From positions 434,001 through 498,000 of the forward strand of contig LR590464.1 of the NCBI GenBank assembly GCA_901472455.1: a stretch of DNA of 64,000 nucleotides, written 5' to 3'. Positions within the stretch are counted from its first letter, which is position 1; every line of letters starts with the position of its first letter. Made by a program: the position numbers and the translations under genes. Positions 9,911-18,354 of this stretch are shown here, one piece after another. The notes below the pieces were generated by a model that made no database searches, had not been told where the DNA came from, and was given only the letters and a program-made list of their open reading frames with translations. Source of the DNA: Leclercia adecarboxylata (GTDB lineage: Bacteria > Pseudomonadota > Gammaproteobacteria > Enterobacterales > Enterobacteriaceae).

Positions 9911-11271
9911 ATGGCATTTACGATGAAAGTGATCTCACAAGTTGCAGCGCAGCGTAAAGCACTGGAAGAAGCTGTCTCCATGGCTCTGGAGCTGGCGTCA
10001 GCGAAATCCGACGGGGCAGAAGTCGCCGTCAGCAAAAACCACCGGTCTGAGTGTCAGCACCCGCTATGGCGAGGTGGAAACCGTTGAATTTAATAGCGAT
10101 GGCGCGTTAGGGATTACTGTATATCACCAGAACCGTAAAGGCAGCGCCTCCTCCACCGACCTCAGCCCGGATGCCATTGCGCGCACCGTGCAGGCGGCGC
10201 TGGATATCGCCAGCTACACCTCCCCGGACCCTTATGCAGGCGTCGCAGACAGAGAATTACTGGCCTTTGAGGCCCCGGATCTGGATCTGTTCCACCCGGC
10301 AGAAGTGACCCCTGACGAAGCCATTGATTTCGCGGCGCGCGCTGAACAGGCCTCCCTTAATGCCGATAAGCGCATCACCAACACCGAAGGCGGCAGCTTT
10401 AACAGCCACTACGGCATTAAAGTTTTTGGCAACAGCCACGGCATGTTGCAGGGCTATAGCTCTACCCGTCACTCGCTTTCCAGCTGCGTGATTGCGGAGG
10501 AGAACGGCGATATGGAGCGTGATTACGCTATACCATTGGCCGTGCGATGGGCGATCTGGCGACGCCAGAGTGGGTGGGGATGGAGTGCGCAAAACGCACA
10601 TTGTCCCGGTTGGCTCCACGAAAATTGTCTACCATGAAAGCACCGGTTATTTTTGCCAATGAAGTGGCGACCGGGCTGTTCGGGCATCTGGTCGGGGCAA
10701 TCGCAGGGGGGCGCGGTATACCGTAAATCGACCTTCCTGCTCGACGCGCTGGGCACGCAGATCCTGCCGGAATGGCTGACCATTGAAGAACATCCGCACC
10801 TGCTGAAAGGGCTGGCCTCCACGCCGTTCGACAGCGAAGGCGTTGCGCACGGAAGCGTCGCGATATCATTAAAGACGGGCATCCTGACCCAATGGGCTGC
10901 TGACCAGCTACTTCCGCGCGCAAACTGGGGGCTGCAAAGCACCGGCCATGCGGGGCGGCATCCACAACTGGCGTATCCCTGGCCGCGGCCTGAGCTTTGA
11001 GCAGATGCTGAAAGAGATGGGCACCGGGCTGGTGGTAACAGAGTTGATGGGCCAGGGCGTTAGCGGCGTAACCGGTGACTACTCCGCGGGGCGTCTGGCT
11101 TCTGGGTCGAAAATGGTGAAATTCAGTACCCGGTGAGCGAAATTACTATCGCCGGCAACTTAAAAGATATGTGGCGCAAATATCGTGACGGTAGGCAACG
11201 ATATCGAAACGCGCAGTAATATCCAGTGCGGATCGGTGTTGTTACCGGAGATGAAGATCGCCGGCCAGTAA
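9911..11271 (+). CDS. pmbA: TldE/PmbA metalloprotease subunit (frame broken)
   Basis: Partner of TldD in the TldD/TldE protease that matures microcin B17 and clears CcdA. Start ATG 9911 ([10 protein letters not shown]) as in E. coli; end at 11271 after MKIAGQ, giving the expected length of about 450 residues. Recognisable blocks are [58 protein letters not shown], and in the last part [20 protein letters not shown]. At least six frame switches are spread along the gene (near 10035, 10529, 10700, 10860, 10950, 11095), the densest damage in the backbone. It sits divergent from darP, the E. coli arrangement. Confidence 0.9.
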
Positions 11272-11300
11272 TACCCGCCAGACTTCACGCTGCAGATGCG

Positions 11301-11440
11301 TTGGCAGCGCGCGTTCATCCCGGCACTTACTCTGTAAGCTCCCGGGCCTTCACGCGCTTGCCGCGTTACTCGGCCCTTTGGGGCCAGTGCGCGCTGTTCA
11401 GGGCACAAGTGCCTTTATCCTGCAACGCGAATTATTCAGG
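11301..11440. repeat. Dispersed intergenic repeat (CACTTACT..GTAAGCTCCCGGG family)
   Basis: Shares the core CACTTACT-GTAAGCTCCCGGG and the following CTTGCCGC with copies at 21894-22130, and matches in reverse at 49160-49262. The palindromic core can form a hairpin. It fills most of the pmbA-cybC gap. Confidence 0.65.
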
Positions 11441-11481
11441 GTATTCGTCGGTTTTTTTAATAATAAAAAAGGAAGTGAGCA

Positions 11482-11866
11482 ATGCGTAAAAATCTGTTAG
11501 CTATCCTCGCAGCCTCAACGCTGGTATTGAGTTCGTCGGTATTTGCCGACCTGGAAGACAATATGGACACCCTCAGCGAAAACCTGAAGGTTGGTGCAGA
11601 AAACGGACAATGCGGCGGAAATGAAAGGCGCACTGACCAAAATGCGTGCCGCCGCGGTGGACGCGCAAAAAGAGACGCCGCCGAAGCTGGAAGGTAAAGC
11701 GGAGAACAGCGCGGAGATGAAAGATTACCGTCACGGTCTTGAGACGCTGGTCGGGCAGATTGACGGCGCGCTGAAGCTGGCCAATGAAGGCAAAGTAAAA
11801 GAGGCGCAGGCGGCGGCCGATGGATTTGTGACCACACGTAATACCTATCACAAAAAATATCGTTAA
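11482..11866 (+). CDS. cybC: Soluble cytochrome b562 (frame broken)
   Basis: Periplasmic four-helix-bundle haem b protein. An N-terminal signal peptide ([20 protein letters not shown]) is followed by [15 protein letters not shown]; the Met after DLEDN is the family's axial ligand (Met7 of the mature protein). One extra base near 11597 shifts the frame. The second part, from [19 protein letters not shown] to NTYHKKYR, contains the [14 protein letters not shown] helix, and the final helix has the axial His (YHKKYR). Total length is about 128 residues, as usual. An AAGGAAG ribosome site precedes the start. Confidence 0.9.
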
Positions 11867-11904
11867 TGGGTGCCTGAGCCGTACGTCCTTGATACACTCA
11901 TAAA

Positions 11905-11933
11905 ATGCAGGGGGGATTGCTCTCCCCCTGCAT
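11905..11933. terminator. Bidirectional hairpin between cybC and hok
   Basis: ATGCAGGGGG and CCCCCTGCAT pair around a short loop. The hairpin lies between the convergent ends of cybC and hok and can end both transcripts; on the minus strand it is followed by TTTTA. Confidence 0.7.
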
Positions 11934-11940
11934 AATAGCT

Positions 11941-12099
11941 CTACTCCTTGCCAGAGCTGCAATCCAGTCGGGCAGTCACTTCCAGTGAACCGTTGCGATA
12001 GTGAATTTCGCAAAGGGTTCGACGGGTTATCAGCGTCAACAAAATTGCTGTTATTGCTGCAATCGTGGCGACTCTGATAATAAGTTGTGTGCGTTTCAT
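11941..12099 (-). CDS. hok: Hok/Gef-family type I toxin
   Basis: A 52-residue membrane toxin that depolarises the inner membrane when its mRNA is not silenced. It has a basic start, one hydrophobic span (VATIAAITAILLTLI), then TRRTLCEIHYRNGSLEVTA, the Hok signature with the conserved Cys and Glu. GGAGG lies just ahead of the ATG at 12099. The long leader to about 12290 contains the features of hok mRNA: a mok start codon at 12219 (ATGCATGGG after a CTTGAG...CTC stem) and the region bound by the antisense RNA. Here mok is in frame with hok and would read through as an N-terminal extension, whereas in classical loci the two overlap out of frame; an indel may explain this. Confidence 0.85.
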   Translation of the reverse strand: MKRTQLIIRVATIAAITAILLTLITRRTLCEIHYRNGSLEVTARLDCSSGKE

Positions 12100-12174
12100 G
12101 GATGCCTCCTTGCTTCTTAAGCGGGTAAGGCAGCGAACTTCACGTGTTAGGACGTGTTGTTTCGGGCCCCATCC

Positions 12175-12242
12175 CTGATTTTTATTCAGGTGGGGCTTTC
12201 CACTTCCCGTCCCATGCATGAGACGGTCAGTCTCAAGCACCC
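12175..12242 (+). ncRNA. sok: Sok-like antisense RNA opposite mok start
   Basis: On the plus strand this region is complementary to the mok ribosome site and start codon. It contains a GCCCCA..TGGGGC hairpin and ends in the short stem GAGAC/GTCTC followed by AAGCACCC, the layout of R1 Sok (GAGGC..GCCTCAAGCGCC). The exact ends are inferred by analogy with R1. Confidence 0.55.
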
Positions 12243-12350
12243 GCAGCCACTCTACCCAATCCCCATAAGAAAACCTTATCCAGCTCACATTTCTACGAGT
12301 TTGCTCGTAAACTTTTTCACTTCCACCACGCCGCTTTTCCCGTTCAGGAG

Positions 12351-12366
12351 CGTGATATTCATCACG
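12351..12366. promoter_or_regulatory. CRP-like site 1 upstream of the PRD/dga operon
   Basis: CGTGATATTCATCACG matches the TGTGA-N6-TCACA consensus at 8 of 10 positions and is a perfect inverted repeat in its arms. Confidence 0.5.
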
Positions 12367-12401
12367 TAAAACCAGCGGAAAATCATCATTCAGCGTAATT
12401 A

Positions 12402-12417
12402 TGTGGCACAGATCACT
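12402..12417. promoter_or_regulatory. CRP-like site 2 upstream of the PRD/dga operon
   Basis: TGTGGCACAGATCACT matches TGTGA-N6-TCACA at 8 of 10 positions. It lies 51 bp after the first site and fits catabolite control of a sugar-acid operon. Confidence 0.5.
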
Positions 12418-12430
12418 GGCGCCGCTCTCC

Positions 12431-12450
12431 TTTCCACTTCGAAGTGGAAA
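12431..12450. promoter_or_regulatory. Perfect 20-bp palindrome, candidate regulator operator
   Basis: TTTCCACTTCGAAGTGGAAA is a perfect 20-bp palindrome 69 bp before the first gene of the operon and 14 bp after the second CRP-like site. It is a natural candidate for the site bound by the BglG/LicR-type regulator at 19513. The rest of the 12100-12518 gap is the hok leader, sok and these sites. Confidence 0.5.
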
Positions 12451-12518
12451 ACAACTCGCTACAAACCAGCAACAGCCAGCGTTAGTTTTATCCCAGAGCC
12501 AATAACAGGGTAATACGA

Positions 12519-12857
12519 GTGATTAACGGAACGGTAATAAACGACACTGGAGACCAGGCGGCGCAAACTGAACAGCTGGCCGACACCATGCTCAAGCAGA
12601 CGTTCACGCTGCTTAGTCATCACCACATTATCCCCAATGCCGTTCAGGAGCAGATGCTGACCTCCCACGTTCGCGCCATGGCGCACCGGTCAGTGACCGG
12701 CGAGCCGCTGCCGGAGGTTGAGGCTGACCTGTTCGACGAAATTTCACCTGAATCAATGCAGCTTGCCCGGGACGTTGTGGCGCAGTTTGGCAATCTTCCT
12801 GATGAAGAAGCCTGGCTGCTCTCCGTTCACTTTGAAGTCGCAAAAGACAACCTTTAA
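12519..12857 (+). CDS. Stand-alone PRD-domain protein
   Basis: A 112-residue protein consisting of a single PTS regulation domain. His residues stand at positions typical for PRDs (LLSHHHII, SHVRAMAHRS, LLSVHFEVA). PRDs are phosphorylated by HPr or EIIB and transmit sugar status. There is no DNA- or RNA-binding domain, so it may act by competing with, or dimerising with, the PRDs of the regulator at the end of the cluster. The start is GTG at 12519, behind a modest AGGG. Followed after 10 bp by the SFCGS gene. Confidence 0.75.
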   Translation: MINGTVINDTGDQAAQTEQLADTMLKQTFTLLSHHHIIPNAVQEQMLTSHVRAMAHRSVTGEPLPEVEADLFDEISPESMQLARDVVAQFGNLPDEEAWLLSVHFEVAKDNL

Positions 12858-12867
12858 GGAGTACATC

Positions 12868-13232
12868 ATGGAACAAATTACAGTCGTTATCGGCGATCGC
12901 CTGGGTAAAGGTCAGAAGGTTGCAGCAGGCGTTGAAAAAGCAGGCGGACGCGCCGTGGTGGTGCCAGGCATGGCGGCAGACATGAAGCTGGGCGATGTGA
13001 TGAAAGCGGAAAAACGCGACCTTCGGCATCTCCTTCTGCGGCAGCGGTGGCGCAGGTGCTATTACCGCGCAGACCAAATATGGCTACAAAGCGAAATACG
13101 GCATGCGTTCCGTGGAAGAGGGCGTGACCGCCATCAACGAAGGCTGCAAACGTGCTCGGTTTTGGCTTTATGGATAAAGAAGAGCTGGGTGAGCGTCTGG
13201 TCCAGGCGTGGCAGAAGAAGCACGGCGCATAA
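12868..13232 (+). CDS. SFCGS-family glycine-rich protein (frame broken)
   Basis: Small soluble protein of unknown role, about 120 residues: MEQITVVIGDRLGKGQKVAA at the start, then across frame switches near 13018-13040 the glycine-rich loop SFCGSGGAGAITAQTKYGYK that names the family, and GFGFMDKEELGERLVQAWQK at the end. A Cys in a Gly-rich loop after a beta-rich N-terminus recalls the phospho-cysteine loop of PTS EIIB proteins, but this is only a resemblance. At least three single-base changes are needed to restore it. Always found, to my knowledge, beside DUF4312, DUF4311 and DUF4310 genes, as here. Confidence 0.75.
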
Positions 13233-13234
13233 GC

Positions 13235-13534
13235 ATGAAAGAACAGTTCACCACCACGGTGAGAGTAAAAGGCAAGGGTGACGCCAAAGCGCGCGCCTTT
13301 GCCGACGCGCTGAACCATGTTCAGGCCGCGGTGATGAAAGCATCGCCGCATATCTTACTGCGTATTGAGCCACAGGATGTGCAGGTTGTTCAGGCGCAAG
13401 AAGCGGTGCGTAAAGAGGCGTTTCTGTTCTTCTTTTTGCGCCGGGAAAGACGCACCTACAGCGTGGAGCTGGACGTGACCGTCAACGTGACTGCCATCAA
13501 TCTGGACCAGGTGGACTTTGTCACGCAACGCTGA
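13235..13534 (+). CDS. DUF4312 family protein
   Basis: Intact 99-residue soluble protein, starting at ATG 13235, two bases after the SFCGS stop; the in-frame codons upstream belong to the tail of that gene. It is rich in beta strands and charge (TTVRVKGKGDAKARAFADAL, RRERRTYSVELDVTVNVTA) and has no membrane span. Function unknown. Tight spacing to both neighbours suggests a stoichiometric component of the same complex. Confidence 0.75.
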   Translation: MKEQFTTTVRVKGKGDAKARAFADALNHVQAAVMKASPHILLRIEPQDVQVVQAQEAVRKEAFLFFFLRRERRTYSVELDVTVNVTAINLDQVDFVTQR

Positions 13535-13556
13535 TTCTTACTAATAGGGCAGACTA

Positions 13557-14334
13557 ATGTTCCTGATAATTTTAATAAAATCGCTCATCATCGGCGGCCT
13601 GGTTGGCGTCGGCGTTGGTGCCGGGGCTGCACGCATGTTTCATGCGCCTACCACACAGGGTATGGGCGCGTTTCGTACGTTGGGGGAGCTGAACTCCTGT
13701 GAAGGGGATCCGGCGTCTCACTTCTCCTTTGGGTTAGGCTTCTTCTTCAACGCCTGGGCCTCGTCGGTGGCGGCGGGTTCCTTCACCCAGGACGTTGACC
13801 ACCGCATCATCCCGAACTGGGGTGCCGCCGGCGCTGATGATCAAAAACCGCAACGTCGGCGAGACGCTGCATGATCCACGCAAAATGGCGATAGCCTGCG
13901 GCGTGATCGGCATGCTGGTCGTCACCTTCCTGAACCTTACCGCCTCTTCCGTACCGGCAGCCCTTCAGGTCACCGCCGTGAAGGTACTGGTTCCGGCGGC
14001 GAACCTGTTGGTGAACACCGTGATGCCGGTGATCTTCTGGCTGGCAGCCATCGACGCGGGCAAAAAATCCGGCTTCTGGGCTACCGTCTTTGGCGGCGCA
14101 GCGCAGCTGATCATGGGTAACGCCGTACCGGGTCTGGTGCTGGGGATCCTGATCGGCAAAGGCGTGGAAGAGAGCGGCTGGAACCATGTCACCAAAGTGA
14201 TGATGGTCGCTATCGTGGCGCTGTTCGTGCTGAGCGGCTTCTTCCGCGGCTTCGACATGAAGATGATTGAATCCTTCCATCTGACCGTGCCGAACTGGCT
14301 CGACATGATCCACAACTCGCTCAGCGGCAAGTAA
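13557..14334 (+). CDS. DUF4311 family membrane protein (frame broken)
   Basis: Multi-span inner-membrane protein of about 258 residues. Hydrophobic spans include LIILIKSLIIGGLVGVGVG at the start, IACGVIGMLVVTFLNLT and NLLVNTVMPVIFWLAAI in the middle, and VMMVAIVALFVLSGFF near the end. One extra G near 13820 shifts the frame; both parts fit one family protein. With DUF4310 it probably forms the membrane part of a transporter. Gly-rich helices recall small-helix PTS EIIC or channel proteins, but no known transporter motif is visible. Confidence 0.75.
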
Positions 14335-14347
14335 CAGGAGCCTCTAA

Positions 14348-14989
14348 ATGGAACAGAATAAAGGTTTTTGGTATGCCGACTGGTCGTTCCCGATCTTCGT
14401 TGGCCTGCTCTCCTCCGGCGTCTTCGCCGGGACACACATGTACTACCTCTACGGCATTGGCGCGTTTAACGAAGTGGCCTTTGTGGCGATGCTGAAAGCG
14501 GGCATCGATACCGGTGCCTACGGCGCGGTGGCGGCGTTCGGCGCCAGCTTCCTGTTCGCCCGTATCATTGAAGGCTCCCTGGTGGGGATCCTCGATATCG
14601 GCGGGGCGATCCAGACCGGCGTAGGCCTCGGTGTGCCGGCGCTGCTGCTGGGGGCGGGCATCATGTTCCCGGTGACCAACTTTGTCGCCTCGCTGGCGAC
14701 CGGCCTGGTCATTGGTCTGGCGATTGGTTACGTCATCATCCTGGCGCGTAAGTTCACCATCAATCAGAGCAACTCCACCTACGGGGCTGACGTGATGATG
14801 GGGGCGGGTAACGCTTCCGGCCGCTTCCTTGGGCCGTTGATTATCCTCAGCGCGATGACCGCGTCGATCCCCATCGGCATCGGTTCACTGTTGGGCGCAC
14901 TGCTGTTCTATATCTGGCAGAAGCCGATTACCGGTGGTGCCATCCTCGGTGCAATGCTTTTAGGCTGGCTGTTCCCGGTCGCCCTTTAA
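14348..14989 (+). CDS. DUF4310 family membrane protein
   Basis: Intact 213-residue inner-membrane protein with about six hydrophobic segments, unusually rich in Gly and Ala (LLSSGVFAGTHMYYLYGIG, LGVPALLLGAGIMFPVTNFV, LVIGLAIGYVIILA, GAILGAMLLGWLFPVAL). A polar stretch TINQSNSTYGADVMMGAGNA sits before the last two spans and may be substrate-facing. Function unknown; predicted partner of DUF4311. A good AGGAG site precedes the ATG. Confidence 0.78.
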   Translation: MEQNKGFWYADWSFPIFVGLLSSGVFAGTHMYYLYGIGAFNEVAFVAMLKAGIDTGAYGAVAAFGASFLFARIIEGSLVGILDIGGAIQTGVGLGVPALLLGAGIMFPVTNFVASLATGLVIGLAIGYVIILARKFTINQSNSTYGADVMMGAGNASGRFLGPLIILSAMTASIPIGIGSLLGALLFYIWQKPITGGAILGAMLLGWLFPVAL

Positions 14990-15031
14990 TACCCGCGGGC
15001 GCTCAGGCGCCCGCCTTATCAGGAGAACCCC

Positions 15032-16165
15032 ATGTTTGATTTACTCCTGCGCCGTGCGCGCCTCACCGACGATACCCTGACCGATATCGCCATTCAGGAC
15101 GGGAAGATCGCGGCGGTTGGCGACATCACCGATCCCGCACACAGCACCGTTGAGTTGAACGGTGACACTTACGTCAGCGCGGGCTGGATTGACTCCCACG
15201 TCCACTGCTACCCGAACTCCCCGATTTACCATGACGAGCCGGACAGCGTAGGCATTGCCACCGGCGTCACCTCTGTAGTGGACGCGGGCAGCACCGGGGC
15301 AGATGACGTGGACGACTTTTACAACATTACCCGCAAAGCCTCCACCGAGGTGTTTGCCCTGCTGAACATCTCCCGCGTCGGGCTGATTGCCCAGAACGAA
15401 CTGGCCAATATGGCCAATATCGACGCCGATGCGGTGAAACAGGCGGTACAACGCCATCCGAATTTTATCGTCGGCCTGAAAGCACGCATGAGCAGCAGCG
15501 TGGTGGGTGAAAACGGCATTACCCCGCTGGAACGCGCCAAAACCATTCAGAAAGAGAACGGCGATCTGCCGCTGATGGTGCACATTGGCAACAACCCGCC
15601 AAACCTCGACGAAATCGCAGAGCTGCTGAGTTCCGGCGACATCATTACCCACTGCTACAACGGCAAACCGAACCGCATTCTCACCCCGTCCGGCGAGCTG
15701 CGCGCCTCCATCACGTCTGCCCTGAAGCGCGGCGTGCGGCTGGACGTCGGCCACGGCACGGCGAGTTTCAGCTTTGAGGTGGCGAAACGCGCCATTGCGA
15801 TGGGCATTCTGCCGCACACCATCAGCTCGGATATCTACTGCCGCAACCGCCTCAACGGCCCGGTTGGGTCGCTGGCGAGCGTGATGTCGAAATTCCTCGC
15901 CATCGGCATGTCGCTGCCGCAGGTGATTGAGTGTGTCACCGCCAACGCCGCCGACGGCCTGCGCCTGGCCCATAAAGGCCGCATTCAGCCTGGCCTCGAC
16001 GCCGACCTGACGCTGTTCACCCTGAAACGCCAGCCCACGCTGCTGGTGGATGCTGAAAACGACAGCCTGCAGGCCGAACAAATTCTGGTGCCGCTTGCCG
16101 CGATCCGCGCGGGCAAGGGCTACATGACCGAACAAGGGAGCACGGAACATGCCTTCAATTTTTGA
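15032..16165 (+). CDS. Amidohydrolase/deacetylase-family metallohydrolase
   Basis: Metal-dependent hydrolase of the dihydroorotase-like branch, 377 residues, intact. The metal site is visible: SHVHC (HxH), KARMS (candidate carboxylated Lys), MVHIGNNPP, THCYNG and ISSDIY (Asp). Relatives (EF_0837/AHA_3915 type) act on small N- or O-acetylated acids. In this operon it most plausibly removes an acyl group before DgaE acts, giving the amino-acid substrate; that order is inference. Its last 17 bp overlap the dgaE start. Confidence 0.85.
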   Translation: MFDLLLRRARLTDDTLTDIAIQDGKIAAVGDITDPAHSTVELNGDTYVSAGWIDSHVHCYPNSPIYHDEPDSVGIATGVTSVVDAGSTGADDVDDFYNITRKASTEVFALLNISRVGLIAQNELANMANIDADAVKQAVQRHPNFIVGLKARMSSSVVGENGITPLERAKTIQKENGDLPLMVHIGNNPPNLDEIAELLSSGDIITHCYNGKPNRILTPSGELRASITSALKRGVRLDVGHGTASFSFEVAKRAIAMGILPHTISSDIYCRNRLNGPVGSLASVMSKFLAIGMSLPQVIECVTANAADGLRLAHKGRIQPGLDADLTLFTLKRQPTLLVDAENDSLQAEQILVPLAAIRAGKGYMTEQGSTEHAFNF

Positions 16166-17265
16166 GAAGTACAATTTAAAACAGGTGATTAACACCTCCG
16201 GGCGCATGACTGCGCTCGGCGTCTCCACCCCGCGCCCGGAAGTGGTGCAGGCGGCCATGGACGGTATGAACCAGTACTTCGAGATGAAAGATCTGGTCAA
16301 CAAAACCGGGGAGTACATCGCGAAGCTGCTGGACGTGGAAGGCGCGACCGTCGTCTCCTGCGCCTCGGCGGGCATCGCCCAATCGGTGGCGGCGGTGCTG
16401 GTCAAAGACAGCGACTGGCTGCTGGAAAACCTGCACGTGACCCCGATTGAAAACAACGAGATCGTCCTGCCGAAAGGCCATAACGTCAACTTTGGCGCGC
16501 CGGTCGGCACCATGGTGGCGCTGGGCGGCGGCAAGCTGGTGGAAGCCGGTTACGCCAACGAATGCTCCGCCGATCAGCTGGCGGCGGCGATCACCCGCGC
16601 ACCGCGGCGATCCTTTACATCAAATCCCACCACTGCGTGCAGAAAAGCATGCTCAGCGTCGAGCAAGCGGCGGTTGTGGCGCGTAAGCACGAGCTGCCGC
16701 TGATCGTCGATGCGGCGGCAGAAGAAGATCTCCAGACTTACTACCGTTCCGGTGCAGATCTGGTGATCTACAGCGGCGCGAAAGCGATCGAAGGGCCAAC
16801 CAGCGGCCTGGTGATCGGCAAAACCCAGTACGTTGAGTGGGTGAAACGCCAGACGGCGGGCATTGGACGCGCCATGAAGGTGGGCAAAGAGGGCATTCTC
16901 GGCCTGACCTGCGCCATCGAACACTACCTGACGGCGACCAAAGAGAGCGGCGACGAGATGGTGGCGAAGATGACGCCATTTATCGATGCCCTGAATACTC
17001 TGAACGGCGTCACGGCCCGCGTGGTCTGGGACAGCGCCGGTCGCGACATCGCCCGCACCGAGATTAAGTTCGACGAAGCAACTACCGGGGTGGGCACTGG
17101 CGATCTGGTAAGTGCCCTGAAGCAGGGCGAGTACGCGATTTACTTCCGCGGCTACAAGGCCAACGAAGGGATCATCGAAGCGACGTGCGTAGCGTCAGCG
17201 CAGACCAACTGAATATCGTCTATCGCCGCATCAGCGAAGTATTAGGCCAGGAGAAGAAGGCATGA
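16149..17265 (+). CDS. dgaE: DgaE-family PLP-dependent ammonia-lyase (frame broken)
   Basis: Resembles SelA; the family's named activity is dehydration/deamination of 2-amino-2-deoxy-D-gluconate 6-phosphate to 2-keto-3-deoxygluconate 6-phosphate plus ammonia. The PLP lysine lies in DLVIYSGAKAIEGPTSG; the Asp of LPLIVDAAAEEDL would hold the pyridine nitrogen. The frame breaks near 16605 (AAAITPRTAAILYIKSHHC is restored across it) and again near 17190, after which SADQLNIVYRRISEVLGQ leads to the stop at 17263-17265. The stop overlaps the dgaF ATG as ATGA. Length about 370 residues. Confidence 0.85.
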
Positions 17266-18001
17266 AACTGACCCCCAATTTTTACCGCGACCGCGTTTGC
17301 CTGAACGTGCTGGCCGGATCCAAAGCCAATGCCAGCGCCATCTATGAAGCGGCAGAAGGTCATGTGCTGGTGGGTGTGCTCTCTAAAAACTACCCGGACG
17401 TGGACAGCGCCGTAGCGGATATGCGCGAATACGCGGCACTGATTGATAATGCGCTCTCCGTGGGCCTCGGCGCGGGGATCCGAACCAGTCGGCGATGGTG
17501 AGCGAAATCTCCCGCCAGGTGCAGCCGCAGCACGTCAACCAGGTCTTCACCGGTGTCGCCACCAGCCGTGCGCTGCTGGGGCAAAGCGAGTCCGTGGTTA
17601 ACGGCCTGGTTTCCCCGACCGGCACCGTCGGCATGGTCAAGATCTCCACCGGCCCGCTGAGCAGCAAGGCGCCGGACGGCATCGTCCCGGTGGAAACCGC
17701 CATTGCCCTGCTGAAGGATTTCGGCGGCAGCTCGATCAAATACTTCCCAATGGGTGGCCTGAAGTGCCGTGACGAATACAAAGCGGTGGCGGAAGCCTGC
17801 GCCCGTCACGACTTCTGGCTGGAGCCGACCGGCGGTATCGATCTGGAAAACTACGAGGAGATCCTGCAGATCGCCCTGGACGCAGGTGTCAGCAAGATCA
17901 TCCCGCATATCTATAGCTCGATTATCGATAAAGCCAGCGGCGATACGCGCCCGGAAGATGTGCGCACGTTGCTGGAGATGACGAAGAAGCTGGTGAAGTA
18001 A
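17262..18001 (+). CDS. dgaF: DgaF-family KDGP aldolase (frame broken)
   Basis: Splits 2-keto-3-deoxygluconate 6-phosphate to pyruvate and glyceraldehyde 3-phosphate, completing the route that starts with DgaE. About 246 residues. Recognisable segments are NVLAGSKANASAIYEAAEGH, PTGTVGMVKISTGPLSS with the likely Schiff-base Lys, SSIKYFPMGGL and LEPTGGIDLENYEEI. One indel near 17482 (GLGAGDPNQSAMVSEISR is the restored reading) breaks the frame. It is the last gene of the co-directional run 12519-18001 and is followed by a repeat array. Confidence 0.85.
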
Positions 18002-18009
18002 TAAAAACC

Positions 18010-18330
18010 TTACCCCTCACCCTAACCCTCTCCCCACAGGGGAGAGGGAACGATTACTCCCTCGCCTCAAAGGGGAGAGGGAACGATTATTCCGTCGCCC
18101 AAAGGGCAGAGGGCACGATTACCCCCCTCGCCTCAAAGGGGAGAGGGGAACGATTAATCCTCGCCTCAAAGGCAGAGGGAACGATTATTCCGTCGCCTCA
18201 AAGAGGAGAGGAACGATTTATTCCGTCGCCCCAAAGGGAGAGGGAACGATTATTCCGTCTCCCCAAAGTGCAGAGGGCACGATTACCCCCTCGCCCTATG
18301 GGGAGAGGGCTGGGGTGAGGGGAAACAAAC
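18010..18330. repeat. Tandem array of ~33-bp units between dgaF and the lactonase gene
   Basis: The motif ACGATTA recurs at about 18050, 18083, 18115, 18150, 18181, 18213, 18246 and 18279, eight units of 31-35 bp, each with CTCGCC or CCGTCGCC, a CAAAG and a GAGAGGGA. The array is bounded by a full CCCTCACCCTAACCC...GGGGAGAGGG hairpin on the left and its reverse form on the right, so it looks like the interior of the element amplified. There is no gene here, and the irregular units without spacers are not a CRISPR array. Confidence 0.85.
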
Positions 18331-18354
18331 CCGCACACACCTAAAGGAGCCACC

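Noticed and set aside
12395-12420. Sigma-54 promoter for the dga-like operon
   Set aside because: TGGCAC is present, but the GC element is two bases too far away, and the regulator is a LicR type without the sigma-54 activation domain.
15041-16534. 497-codon minus-strand frame opposite the amidohydrolase and dgaE
   Set aside because: It mirrors the GC-rich codon pattern of well-supported genes on the plus strand and resembles no family.
18010-18330. CRISPR array
   Set aside because: Units are about 33 bp head to tail with no unique spacers and no cas genes; it is a minisatellite.
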